This document shows, in pieces, positions 52,134-61,029 of a DNA stretch of 64,000 nt; within the stretch, counting starts at the first letter, position 1, and every line of letters starts with the position of its first letter. A model generated the notes under the pieces. It saw nothing but the letters and a program-made list of their open reading frames with translations. It had not been told where the DNA came from and did no database searches. The stretch spans positions 7,635,001 to 7,699,000 of the forward strand of contig FNSS01000001.1 in the NCBI GenBank assembly GCA_900104855.1, given 5' to 3'. The position numbers and the translations under genes are program-made. The stretch comes from Rhizobiales bacterium GAS188. GTDB taxonomy: Bacteria; Pseudomonadota; Alphaproteobacteria; Rhizobiales; Beijerinckiaceae.

Positions 52134-52226
52134 CCGCCTAAAGCACCAAGGATGCGGAGACGCTTCTTCTTGAGAAGCTCGCATTACGCAAGTTTCACAA
52201 GATCCCCGCAGTGAAGGGAGTTAGAC

Positions 52227-53015
52227 ATGCAATTCGTCAAGTTCGAACGGAAAGATGCCGTTGGTCATATCATACTGGCCAACCCGCCAAAGAACCTTAT
52301 CAACTCGAGCTTCTCGGATTCGCTGAAGCAGGCCGTCCACGAAGCCAGCGAAGGCGACCTCAGAGCATTGCTCGTAAGGGCGGAGGGACCCAATTTCAGT
52401 CAAGGCGGCGATGTTCTCGACTTCCTGCAGAAGGATACGAACGCGTTCCGGACCTTCATCGGCGAATGCAATCAGTCGTTTCGCGCCATAGAGGCCTTGC
52501 AAATCCCGACCGTCGTTGCCGTTCGCGGCGCGGCGTTCGGCGGCGCCTTTGAGCTTGCTCTCGCATGCGACTTCATCGTTGCGGCCGAAGACGCCGTCTT
52601 TCGCTGCATCGAGGCTTCGGTCGGCTCCGCGCCAGTCGCCGGAGCGGTACAAAGACTTGCGGAACGGATCGGCCGCTCGCGCGCCGCACGCTACGCCATG
52701 CTTTGCGAGCCGATGTCCGGCGTTGTCGCCGGACAGCTGGGCATCGCCGCCTTCGTGGTGCCTGCGCATGAGGTTGAAGCGACCGCGCTGAAATTTGCGC
52801 AGGATTTGTCAACCGGGCCGACCCGCTCATACGCGGCCATTCGAACCTTGTTGAAGGCTTGGTCGGGCGGCGGCGTTCCCTCTGCGGATGCGATGATCTT
52901 GGACGTCACCATGGGCCTCCACAGCTCCGAAGATGCCAGACGCGGTCGCACGGCAAGGGCCGAAGCGATGAAGAAGGGAATTGAGCCGCCGAAGACTGTG
53001 TTCACCGGCCGGTGA
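52227..53015 (+). CDS. Enoyl-CoA hydratase/isomerase family protein
   Basis: A 262-residue crotonase: VGHIILANPPKNLINSSFSD, then VRAEGPNFSQGGDVLDF, GAAFGGAFELALACDFIVAA and FRCIEASVGSAPVAGAVQRL. One Glu is present in each catalytic position region. The usual PEV.LGL.PG.GG pattern has changed to EASVGSAPVAG, so the reaction may differ from plain hydration. GAAGGGAG precedes the ATG. It is 93 bp downstream of the hydrolase in the same direction, probably the last gene of the IclR-linked operon. Confidence 0.85.
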   Translation: MQFVKFERKDAVGHIILANPPKNLINSSFSDSLKQAVHEASEGDLRALLVRAEGPNFSQGGDVLDFLQKDTNAFRTFIGECNQSFRAIEALQIPTVVAVRGAAFGGAFELALACDFIVAAEDAVFRCIEASVGSAPVAGAVQRLAERIGRSRAARYAMLCEPMSGVVAGQLGIAAFVVPAHEVEATALKFAQDLSTGPTRSYAAIRTLLKAWSGGGVPSADAMILDVTMGLHSSEDARRGRTARAEAMKKGIEPPKTVFTGR

Positions 53016-53127
53016 CCTTAAGTCGTTCGGGAACGGAAGGGGGCCGCTGACCACAACTATCTTGCGCCGCGATCGCGTGCTTTGATCGATTCTCACCGAG
53101 GCAAGATCACGGAAAGACCGATGGACA

Positions 53128-54030
53128 ATGCTGCGCGACTTTAACGATCTTCAGTTCTTTGCGGCCGTCGTTCACAATCGCGGGTTCTCCGCCGCCGCCC
53201 GCGCGCTCGGTCTGCCCAAATCGCGAATCAGTCGGCGCGTTGCTTTGCTGGAGGAGAGGCTCGGAGTACGGCTGCTCGATCGGACGACGCGAGGACTCGG
53301 TCTAACCCAGGTCGGCCAACAAGTCTTCGAACATGCACGTGCGGCGGTCATCGAAGCCGAAGCTGCCGAGGAGGTTGCGCTTCGAATGCAGGCTGAGCCC
53401 CGCGGGCTCGTTCGACTGAGCTGTCCACTCGGACTTCAGAGCGCGATCGCTGCCCCTCTCGCGGGCTTCCTTGCCGCCCATCCGCTGCTGAAGCTCGAGT
53501 GTATCGTCACCAATCGGCGGGTTGATCTCATTCACGAAGGGATCGACGTGGCGATCCGGGTTCGCGAACGCCTCGACACCGACGCCGACCTGCAAATGAA
53601 GCGAATCGGGGTCAGCAAACGCATCCTTGTCGCAAGTCCCACACTCCTGGCGAAGCAAGGTGAACCGAAGACGCCGGAGGAGCTTGGCAATTTCCCCATC
53701 CTCCACCAGGAACAACAGGGCGGCAGCGTCTGGCATCTGACCGCGGAGAACGGGGACACCAATAAATTGGCGATCGAGCCTCGCCTTGCGACAGGTAGCT
53801 TCGACATTCTGATCGCGGCAGCTAGGCAAGGGGCTGGAATTGCCTTGCTGCCCGCTGCGAACTGCCAAGAGGCTCTTGCCTCCGGCATGCTGGTGCGCGT
53901 GCTGCCGCAGTGGAGCGGCATCGACGGCATCCTGCATCTCGTCTTTGCTTCACGACGAGGCATGTTGCCGGCCGTGCGCGCGGTGATCGATTTCGCCGCA
54001 GCAGCCTTGAAATCGCCAGTGGTGCCATAG
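53128..54030 (+). CDS. LysR-family regulator
   Basis: A 300-residue regulator. The winged helix is LRDFNDLQFFAAVVHNRGFS, AAARALGLPKSRISRRVALL, EERLGVRLLDRTTRGLGLTQ. The C-terminal periplasmic-binding-like effector domain follows (CRP subgroup typical QAEPRGLVRLSCPLGLQSAI). The ribosome-binding site is weak. It lies directly before pirin and DoxX genes in the same direction. LysR-pirin-DoxX is a common grouping, so it likely controls those genes. A hairpin AACGATC-TGC-GATCGTT lies just after the stop (54035-54051). Confidence 0.92.
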   Translation: MLRDFNDLQFFAAVVHNRGFSAAARALGLPKSRISRRVALLEERLGVRLLDRTTRGLGLTQVGQQVFEHARAAVIEAEAAEEVALRMQAEPRGLVRLSCPLGLQSAIAAPLAGFLAAHPLLKLECIVTNRRVDLIHEGIDVAIRVRERLDTDADLQMKRIGVSKRILVASPTLLAKQGEPKTPEELGNFPILHQEQQGGSVWHLTAENGDTNKLAIEPRLATGSFDILIAAARQGAGIALLPAANCQEALASGMLVRVLPQWSGIDGILHLVFASRRGMLPAVRAVIDFAAAALKSPVVP

Positions 54031-54161
54031 AGGAAACGATCTGCGATCGTTCTCCAGGTAGAACGGCCTGTCCTCGAACTGCTGACTAATCACCACATCC
54101 TTTCAGCATCATAACTTATCCCCGAAACGGACACCCATCATGTCCGTACCCGAGGATGGTC

Positions 54162-54860
54162 ATGTTGCAACTCAGGTCCAAAGAAACGCTCGATCACGGC
54201 GACCTTGGCTGGCTGAAGGCGCGCCATCACTTCGTCGTCTCGGCCAATGGCAATCGGGCAAACCGCCCCCTCGGCGCCCTCGTCGTCTGGAACGACGACG
54301 AGATCGCCCCGGGCACCGGCTTCGGTCACCACACGCATGCGGACATGGAGATCGTGACCTATGTCCGCCAGGGCGTCGTCACGCATGAAGACAGCGTCGG
54401 CAATATCGGTCGGACCGTTGCGGGCGATGTCCAGGTGATGAGCGCCGGAACCGGGATCAGCCATTCCGAGCGAAATCAGAGCGAGGACCCGCTCAAGCTG
54501 TTCCAAATCTGGCTACTTCCCCATCGCCGCGGCGCAACGCCTCGCTGGGGCAGCCGCAGATTCCCGAAAGGGGATCGGGCGGGACGCTTGGTTACGCTCG
54601 CGAGCGGAGACCCGAACGACGCCGAGGCGCTGCCGATCGGCGCCGATGCCCGGATCCTCGGCGCGACCGTCTTTGCGGGAACTACCGTCACCCACGCGCC
54701 GGCGCCGTTCCGGCACACCTATCTCGCCCCCGCCCAGGGCGTGATCCTCGTCAACGGGCAGCGGGTCGCGGTCGGCGACGGCATCGCCGCCGTCGATGAA
54801 CCCGAACTCACCATCACGGCCGAGGAGGATGCGGAGTTCATCCTCGTCGACGCCGCCTGA
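54162..54860 (+). CDS. Pirin family protein
   Basis: A 232-residue bicupin. GTGFGHHTHADMEIVTYVRQ holds the metal ligands His-x-His, and the later His-Glu pair is in the TGISHSERNQSEDPLKLFQI region. WLLPHRRGATPRWGSRRF is typical of YhhW-like pirins, which can act as quercetin dioxygenases or redox sensors. The ATG at 54162 has GAGG at six bases. An ATG two codons upstream is possible. The next gene is a DoxX protein. Confidence 0.9.
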   Translation: MLQLRSKETLDHGDLGWLKARHHFVVSANGNRANRPLGALVVWNDDEIAPGTGFGHHTHADMEIVTYVRQGVVTHEDSVGNIGRTVAGDVQVMSAGTGISHSERNQSEDPLKLFQIWLLPHRRGATPRWGSRRFPKGDRAGRLVTLASGDPNDAEALPIGADARILGATVFAGTTVTHAPAPFRHTYLAPAQGVILVNGQRVAVGDGIAAVDEPELTITAEEDAEFILVDAA

Positions 54861-54887
54861 CTTCACACGAACACAGGAGCAAACACC

Positions 54888-55316
54888 ATGGACGCTACTA
54901 GCCGCTATCTTCCCTTCGTCGGCCGTCTGTTGATCGGCCTTCCATTCGCCATGAGCGGCCTCGGCAAGCTCGCCGCTTACGGTCCGACGACCGAGATGAT
55001 CGGCGCATTCGGGTTGCCTCTGCCGCCGCTGGCCTACGCGGTGGCCGTTGCCGTCGAGCTCGGGGGCGGACTTCTGCTGGTCGCAGGCTTCCGGGCTCGT
55101 CCGGTCGCATTCGCACTGGCGTTGTTCTCATTGGCGACGGCCGTGTCGTTCCACAGCAATTTTGCCGACCAGAATCAGATGATCCACTTTCTCAAGAACG
55201 TCATGATGGCGGGCGGCCTGCTGCAGATCGCAGCCTTCGGCGCGGGCGCACTCAGCATCGACAACCGCAGTTTCGGGGGCCGCAGGGCCACCGGCGACGT
55301 GGCGCTGGCTCGCTGA
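54888..55316 (+). CDS. DoxX-family membrane protein
   Basis: A 142-residue protein with four hydrophobic segments. SRYLPFVGRLLIGLPFAMSG, LGKLAAYGPTTEMIGAFGLP and AYAVAVAVELGGGLLLVAGF are typical DoxX, and SFHSNFADQNQMIHFLKNVM is the usual loop before the last segment. These proteins are of unclear function and often sit beside pirin. AGGAGC precedes the ATG, and the gene follows pirin by 27 bp. Confidence 0.9.
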   Translation: MDATSRYLPFVGRLLIGLPFAMSGLGKLAAYGPTTEMIGAFGLPLPPLAYAVAVAVELGGGLLLVAGFRARPVAFALALFSLATAVSFHSNFADQNQMIHFLKNVMMAGGLLQIAAFGAGALSIDNRSFGGRRATGDVALAR

Positions 55317-55485
55317 GCCTTGGCCTCATCTGTGCAGCAGACCAGCCATGGCGGCTTTGTTCAGGACGCCATGGCCTCGCCGGACATAGGCGCGGTCGCT
55401 CACGCCCCCAAGAGTATTGAGCAATGGAGCACAGAAATGCGCTTCATTGCTCTCCCGAGTCGGTCCCCGATCTTATGGTTGAAGG

Positions 55486-55950
55486 ATGTCGTATCAAATT
55501 AGGGTCAACGGCGAGGTCCATCTGGTAGAGGCCGTCGGCGATACCCCGCTGCTCTACGTGCTCAGGAACGATCTCGGACTGAACGGCCCCAAATTCGGTT
55601 GCGGTCTCGGGCAATGCGGCGCCTGCACCGCCATAGTGGGCGGAGAGCTCGCAAGGACGTGCTCGATCACGCTGCAGGACGTCGGGGAAGACCAGGTCAC
55701 CACCCTCGAGGGATTGGGCACGCTTCAGAAGCCTCACCCTTTGCAGAGGTCTTTCATCGATGAGCAGGCTGCTCAATGCAGTTACTGCTCGAACGGCATG
55801 ATCATGGCTGCAAAGGCTTTGTTGGACCGCAATCGCAACCCCAGCGAAGAGGACATCAAGAACGCCCTCGCGGATCAGCTCTGTCGGTGCGGTGTCCACA
55901 ATCGGATTGTGCGCGCGGTTCGACGAGCCGCGGCGGAGCTCGCGAGATGA
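55486..55950 (+). CDS. (2Fe-2S)-binding subunit of a molybdenum hydroxylase (IorA-like)
   Basis: A 154-residue iron-sulfur subunit. FGCGLGQCGACTAIVGGELA, RTC binds the plant-type [2Fe-2S] cluster. CSYCSNGMIMAAKALLDRNR and DQLCRCGVHNRIVRAV bind the second cluster. This is the layout of isoquinoline-1-oxidoreductase alpha and related aldehyde or nicotinate hydroxylases without a separate FAD subunit. Its stop overlaps the next start (ATGA). Electrons pass to an outside acceptor, possibly a cytochrome. Confidence 0.93.
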   Translation: MSYQIRVNGEVHLVEAVGDTPLLYVLRNDLGLNGPKFGCGLGQCGACTAIVGGELARTCSITLQDVGEDQVTTLEGLGTLQKPHPLQRSFIDEQAAQCSYCSNGMIMAAKALLDRNRNPSEEDIKNALADQLCRCGVHNRIVRAVRRAAAELAR

Positions 55951-58172
55951 CAGACAAAGGCCTTACGCGCAGGCGCCTCGCGCAGGCGCTCGGTGTCGTG
56001 GTGGCTACATTCGCCCTGACCTCCCTTTCGGCATTTGGCCAAGCACCTGGCCCCCTGCCGTTCAGCCTGCGCAGCAACCGCAGATTGGAGGGGTGGATTC
56101 GGCTGGACCCCGACGACACCGTCGTGGTCTTCACCGGGAAGGCTGAGCTTGGCCAGGGGATCCTCACCGCACTCGCTCAGATTGCGGCGGAAGAGCTCGA
56201 TGTCGCGTTCGAGAAGATCCGCATGATCGGCGCCGACACCTCGCGGGGGCCGGATGAGCAGTACACCTTTGGCAGTCAATCGGTCGAGCAAAGCGGGAGC
56301 GCCATCCGTGCCGCATGCGCCGAAGCCCGCGGCATTCTTCTCGCAGCGGCGGCACGGCGGTTCGGCGTCCGCAGAGAAGATCTGCATGTCACGAACGGCA
56401 CGATCGCTTCGCCGGACGGGCGGCAAGCGACCTTCTGGGAGATCGCGAATGCAGATCCCGATCTGTTGAAAGGGGATATCGCGGTCACCGCCGTGCCGAA
56501 GAAGCCGAGCGACTACTCCATTGTCGGAAAGTCGGTCAATCGGATCGACCTCCCCGGAAAGCTGACCGGCGCGCCGTCCTTCGTGCAGGACATGAGGCTT
56601 CCGGGGATGATCTTCGCGAGAGTCGTCCGCCCGCCGCGCTACGGGGTCAAATTGGTCTCGCTCGACGACGCCGCGGCGCGATCGCTTCCCGGCGTGGTCG
56701 CGGTCGTTCGGGACGGCAATTTCCTTGCGGTTGCCGCGGAGCGCGAGGAGCAGGCGATCGCGGCTCGCGATGCCCTGGCGTCGGGAGCGCGTTGGAGCGA
56801 CGACCAGGTCCTGCTGCCCGATATTGGCCCGTTGCGCGCAGAGCTGCAGAGGCTCCGCGCAGAGACGATCGTCGTAGGCGCCAGCGGTCAGTCCGAGCCC
56901 GTGGCAGAGCAAGCTCAAAGAGTCAGCGCCGAGTATAGCCGCTCGTATTTGTCTCACGCGTCGATCGGCCCTTCTTGCGCCGTCGCATGGCTGAAGGATG
57001 GGCGGATGACGGTGTGGTCCCACACGCAAGGCGCCTACCCCTTGAGGGGCGATTTGGCCAAAGTCTTGGGAATGCAGAACAGCCAGGTGGATGTCGTTCA
57101 CGTGCCCGGGGCCGGATGCTACGGCCATAACGGCGCGGACGACGTGGCTTTGGACGCGGCTCTCATGGCTCGCGCCGTCGCAGGCACGCCTGTCAAGCTC
57201 CAGTGGATGCGAGACGACGAATTCGCTTGGGCGCCCTTCGGCCCCGGAATGGCGATGAGGGCCGAGGCGGCCCTCGCATCCGACGGCATGATCGTAGATT
57301 GGTCTTACGACGTATGGAGCAACAGTCACGCCATGCGGCCAGGTCAAGCCGGCGGCGTGAATCTGCTCGCCGCTTGGGAATTGGAGGCGCCATTCGTCAA
57401 GTCTCCTGCTCCACATATTCCTCAGCCCTTCGGGGATGGCGACCGCAACGCGCCGCCGCCCTATGAGCTGCCGAGGAAGGAGATCAGATACCATCTGTTC
57501 CTCGATGCGCCCGTTCGCAACGGATCGTTCCGAACGCTCGGAGCACACGGGAACGTCTTCGCGATCGAATCCTTTATGGACGAGCTCGCGAATGTTGCCG
57601 GTCGTGACCCGTTGGCTTTCCGCCTTTCGCATCTCAAGGATCCCCGAGCCCGCGCGGTCCTTCAAGCGGCCGCGGACATGGCGGGCTGGATCCCTGGAAG
57701 GAAGGGCGATGGTCGACATGGGCGCGGCATTGCCTATTCTCGATACAAAAACATCGGAATGTATGCCGCCGTGGTGCTGGATGTGGAGGTCGATCGCGAG
57801 ACCGGGATCATCAAGGTTCCGAGAGTTGTGATGGCGGCGGATATCGGACGCGTCGTCAATCCGGACGGAGCGAAGAATCAGATCGAGGGAGGCATCCTTC
57901 AGGCGATCAGCATCACTTTGAAGGAGCAGGTACTCTTCGATAGAAAAGAAATAACGAGCCGAGACTGGTCGGGATATTCCATACTGACTTTTCCCGAGGT
58001 CCCGAGCGTCGAAGTCGCCTTGATGGACGGGAGCGATCCTTCACTCGGCGCCGGCGAAGGTTCTCTGCCCCCCACTTCAGCCGCATTGGCCAATGCTTTC
58101 GCTCATGCGACCGGTCGTCGTATGCGAGAGCTTCCCATGACCCCAGAACGCGTGAAGGCGGCGCTCTCCTAG
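55947..58172 (+). CDS. Molybdopterin-binding subunit of a xanthine dehydrogenase-family hydroxylase (IorB-like)
   Basis: A 741-residue molybdenum subunit. The N-terminal TRRRLAQALGVVVATFALTS looks like a Tat signal (twin Arg). VVVFTGKAELGQGILTALAQ is the first cofactor motif, YFGSQS-like YTFGSQSVEQSGSAIR the second, FRTLGAHGNVFAIESFMDEL and LGAGEGSLPPTSAALANAFA the last, whose Glu is in the catalytic position. This is the IorB layout (single large subunit, periplasmic). Substrates for this family are N-heterocycles or aldehydes. The exact one is unknown. It starts by ATGA overlap with the (2Fe-2S) subunit. Confidence 0.92.
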   Translation: MTDKGLTRRRLAQALGVVVATFALTSLSAFGQAPGPLPFSLRSNRRLEGWIRLDPDDTVVVFTGKAELGQGILTALAQIAAEELDVAFEKIRMIGADTSRGPDEQYTFGSQSVEQSGSAIRAACAEARGILLAAAARRFGVRREDLHVTNGTIASPDGRQATFWEIANADPDLLKGDIAVTAVPKKPSDYSIVGKSVNRIDLPGKLTGAPSFVQDMRLPGMIFARVVRPPRYGVKLVSLDDAAARSLPGVVAVVRDGNFLAVAAEREEQAIAARDALASGARWSDDQVLLPDIGPLRAELQRLRAETIVVGASGQSEPVAEQAQRVSAEYSRSYLSHASIGPSCAVAWLKDGRMTVWSHTQGAYPLRGDLAKVLGMQNSQVDVVHVPGAGCYGHNGADDVALDAALMARAVAGTPVKLQWMRDDEFAWAPFGPGMAMRAEAALASDGMIVDWSYDVWSNSHAMRPGQAGGVNLLAAWELEAPFVKSPAPHIPQPFGDGDRNAPPPYELPRKEIRYHLFLDAPVRNGSFRTLGAHGNVFAIESFMDELANVAGRDPLAFRLSHLKDPRARAVLQAAADMAGWIPGRKGDGRHGRGIAYSRYKNIGMYAAVVLDVEVDRETGIIKVPRVVMAADIGRVVNPDGAKNQIEGGILQAISITLKEQVLFDRKEITSRDWSGYSILTFPEVPSVEVALMDGSDPSLGAGEGSLPPTSAALANAFAHATGRRMRELPMTPERVKAALS

Positions 58173-58273
58173 AGCATGATCCCAAGAAGTGGGCACCGGT
58201 TCTTGGAAAAGATCATGATCAAAACCAAGAACTTAGAGCGAGATGATGACTCGAAGAAAAATCATCTCGCTCT
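58171..58273. repeat. Rhizobial palindromic intergenic mosaic repeat
   Basis: Two palindromic modules lie just after the iorB-like stop. The first, 58173-58220, pairs CATGATC-CCAAGAA with TTCTTGG-AAAA-GATCATG. The second, 58235-58273, pairs AGAGCGAGATGAT with ATCATCTCGCTCT around a 13-base loop. The first module matches my memory of the common Rhizobiales repeat with GTGGGNACCGG in the loop. It may also serve as a transcription end. Confidence 0.75.
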
Positions 58274-58387
58274 AGCGTCGCTACGATCCGGCGACCGTGT
58301 TCGACCGGCCGGCGGCGCCAGCAGGTATGGCCCCCACATGAGCTCAGCTACCGGAATTCATGCATCAAGCCCTGAAGGTCATATGCG

Positions 58388-59653
58388 TTAGGTTGCAGGG
58401 AGATCAACGACTGGCCTCCCGCCTGTCTCCGTCTTTCTTTCCGCCGGATAGCGATAGGGACCGAGACAAAGGATCACGGTGCTCGCAAGAAGCATGAGCG
58501 CGCAAAATGCCCAAAGGGCCGTCTCATAGGAATGCTGTCGCTCGTAAGCCAGTCCCATCATGTAGGGTCCGATCGCCGAGCCGGTCACAAAGCTGGCGAA
58601 CAGATAACCGTACAACTGACCGAAGCGTTTCATCCCGAAATATCGCGACGTGAGAAATCCAATCATGTCGATTTCGGTGCCCGATGCCAGGCCGAGGGTT
58701 ACGATGCCCGCGACCGGTGAGACCGCGCCGTCAAGGAGGTAAATTCCAAGGCAAGGGAGCAGGAAGAAGAAGGCAGCGACGACAGGCGCGAAGATCTTGT
58801 CGACGAGATATCCTGACAGCAGGCGCCCAGCCATGGTCGAGAGACCGACGGCAATCATAAGGGCCGCTGCCGTCTCGGGCGAGTATCCTGCATCGGTCAA
58901 GAGAGGCACGGTGTGTACCACCATGCCTTGGGTCACGGTCGATACCAGCAGCAGCGCGCATGCGATCAGCCAGAATTGCCGTCCCTTGAGCGCCTCCCGC
59001 ACCTCGAGGTCAGACGGCCGATCTACGGGGGGTTGCTCCTGCCTTGTGTCAGAGCTCGCCTTGGCTCTTTTCGGTTCGCGAATGAACAGAAATACGGCCG
59101 GCAGCGCGACGATCAGGGTGAGGAGACCAAGACCCACATACGCTTGACGCCAACCAAGATTGCCGATGAGCCACTGAGCGTATTGCGGAACCAGCGCCGC
59201 ACCGAGGCCGATCCCGCTCATCGTAATTCCCAAGGCAAGGCCACGTCTATCGTCGAACCAGGCGGACACGCATTTCGCGTAGCCGAGGGGCCCTTGACCC
59301 GCTCCCAAAACACCCGTGATCGCAAAGAGCAGCATGAACACAACAGTGGAGTTTGGCGTGAAGGCAATGAGCGCAATACTCGACGCTGACAGGACGATGA
59401 TCGGAAGCAGAATGGCACGGATGCCCCATCGATCGATCAGCGATCCCACGAACGGGATGGCGACCGCCGACGAAATGGCGGCAAGGCCACCGGCAGCAGA
59501 AATGCTCGCGCGATCCCAGCCAAACTCCTGGTTCAACGGTTTGATGAATAGGCCTAACGTGTAGAGAATGACTGGACCTTGAGCCACCAGCATCGACAAT
59601 GTCGCGCCGAAGACTATCCACCATCTGTTTCCAAAGCGTGCTCCCTGAGACAT
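58388..59653 (-). CDS. MFS transporter (monocarboxylate/oxalate:formate-like)
   Basis: A 421-residue transporter with about 12 membrane segments. RWWIVFGATLSMLVAQGPVI and NQEFGWDRASISAAGGLAAI are the openings common in the monocarboxylate/OFA group of MFS. GSLIDRWGIRAI is the loop 2-3 motif. RQPEEPPVDRPSDLEV-like cytosolic loop separates the halves. GGCGG precedes the ATG. It is the last gene of a minus-strand group with a salicylate-hydroxylase-like and a resorcylate-decarboxylase-like enzyme, so import of an aromatic acid is likely (inference). Confidence 0.88.
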   Translation of the reverse strand: MSQGARFGNRWWIVFGATLSMLVAQGPVILYTLGLFIKPLNQEFGWDRASISAAGGLAAISSAVAIPFVGSLIDRWGIRAILLPIIVLSASSIALIAFTPNSTVVFMLLFAITGVLGAGQGPLGYAKCVSAWFDDRRGLALGITMSGIGLGAALVPQYAQWLIGNLGWRQAYVGLGLLTLIVALPAVFLFIREPKRAKASSDTRQEQPPVDRPSDLEVREALKGRQFWLIACALLLVSTVTQGMVVHTVPLLTDAGYSPETAAALMIAVGLSTMAGRLLSGYLVDKIFAPVVAAFFFLLPCLGIYLLDGAVSPVAGIVTLGLASGTEIDMIGFLTSRYFGMKRFGQLYGYLFASFVTGSAIGPYMMGLAYERQHSYETALWAFCALMLLASTVILCLGPYRYPAERKTETGGRPVVDLPAT

Positions 59654-59790
59654 GTGCCGCCTTCTTCGATCCGCTCGCGTTTCTGGGCCTGACTTTGGTG
59701 CCGCGCCCCGTCGGGGACGCCGTCCGAGCGTGGCTCTGTCTCGCTTCCGCGGCGAGGGTCGTCAACAATCAAGTTGCCCGAGACGGATTC

Positions 59791-60984
59791 TCAGCCGCCC
59801 GAGGTCGCGAGGGCGTCCGCGGCTGCCCTTTCCGCATCGTGCTCGAACACCCATTTCCCTTGTGCCATCCATTCGCGCATGCGCTCGGCCTTCTCCGAAG
59901 GGTCTTGGTGCTCGGAGCGATAGAGTTTGCCTGCAGCGCGCGCCAGGGCTTGGACCTTGCTGGTCCGCTCGAGTCTCAGCGTCTCATAGAGCTTCAGACG
60001 GTCTGCAACATAGTCGGCGCCACATCCCTCCAGAAGGACCGCGAGCGTGAAGCCGTCCTCGATCGATTGACCAGCACCTTGGCCGACATGCGGCACCATG
60101 GGATGCGCCGCATCACCCATCAGCGTGATGCGGCCCCTCGACCAATAGGGCAGCGGGGAGCGATCGTAGATGCCCCAGCGAAAGGTTTCATGGAGCGAGT
60201 TGATGGTATCCTGCACAGGCCTGTCCCAGCCGGCATATTCGGCGGCCAGCGCCTTCAGGTCACCCGGCGCAGACCACGATTCCTCCGCTTCGGTGTCGGT
60301 CGGGACGAACGCAACCATGTTGATCAACCGCCCACCTGCTACAGGATAAAGCAGGAAGCTCCGACCGGAACCCAACCAAAGAGCGGGGTCATTAAGCTGA
60401 CCTGCCCAGGCGAGCCCCTCAGCGGGAATCAGCCCTCGATAGGCCATGATCCCTTCGCTCGTCGGTCGGCTTTGGAGGCCGATCTCGCGTTGGACAACGG
60501 AACGAATTCCGTCTGCGCCGATGACGATATCGGCTTCTGCAGTCGATCCGTTCGCGAACCAAAGGCGGACCCGGTCGCCGTCTTCTTGCAGGTGAATGCA
60601 TCGACGACCGAGTGTGACCGTCCCCTTCGGCAGCGCCTCGAAAAGCACATTCAAGAAGTCTGCGCGATGGACGTTGTACCCCCGATCATCTCGAGAAAAC
60701 GCGGGCGTTGCCGGCCCCGCAGAGGTGAGAATCGGCTCGCCCGTCGAAGTGCGCAACGCAATGCCGCCGATCGGTGAGCCGATCTTCCGCAATTCGTCCT
60801 CGAGGCCGGCTCGCCTCAGCAGCCGCGCCGCGTTCGGATGGATCGAGACCCCGGCTCCGATTTCTCTCAGAACTTCCGCCTGCTCGAACACGGCCACGTC
60901 GAGGCTACGCGTCCGAAGCGCGAGCGCGGCGGCTAGGCCGCCGATGCCGCCACCGACGATTGCAATGCGAAGCGAGCGAGACAT
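59791..60984 (-). CDS. FAD-dependent monooxygenase, salicylate hydroxylase-like
   Basis: A 397-residue flavoprotein monooxygenase. The FAD motif is RIAIVGGGIGGLAAALALRT, the middle DG motif DIVIGADGIRSVVQREIG, and the second FAD motif LMGDAAHPMVPHVGQGAGQS. NahG and 6-hydroxynicotinate or 3-hydroxybenzoate hydroxylases share this layout. I chose the ATG at 60984 (MSRSLRIA). The ATG 13 codons upstream is not supported. The gene follows the resorcylate-decarboxylase-like gene by 45 bp. Confidence 0.9.
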   Translation of the reverse strand: MSRSLRIAIVGGGIGGLAAALALRTRSLDVAVFEQAEVLREIGAGVSIHPNAARLLRRAGLEDELRKIGSPIGGIALRTSTGEPILTSAGPATPAFSRDDRGYNVHRADFLNVLFEALPKGTVTLGRRCIHLQEDGDRVRLWFANGSTAEADIVIGADGIRSVVQREIGLQSRPTSEGIMAYRGLIPAEGLAWAGQLNDPALWLGSGRSFLLYPVAGGRLINMVAFVPTDTEAEESWSAPGDLKALAAEYAGWDRPVQDTINSLHETFRWGIYDRSPLPYWSRGRITLMGDAAHPMVPHVGQGAGQSIEDGFTLAVLLEGCGADYVADRLKLYETLRLERTSKVQALARAAGKLYRSEHQDPSEKAERMREWMAQGKWVFEHDAERAAADALATSGG

Positions 60985-61029
60985 GTCTTTTGAACCTTTG
61001 CCGTCAGCCGCGAGCGGGAGCATCCGGGA

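Noticed and set aside
55875-57719. A 614-codon minus-strand open frame
   Set aside because: Antisense to the molybdenum hydroxylase genes, whose motifs are clear.
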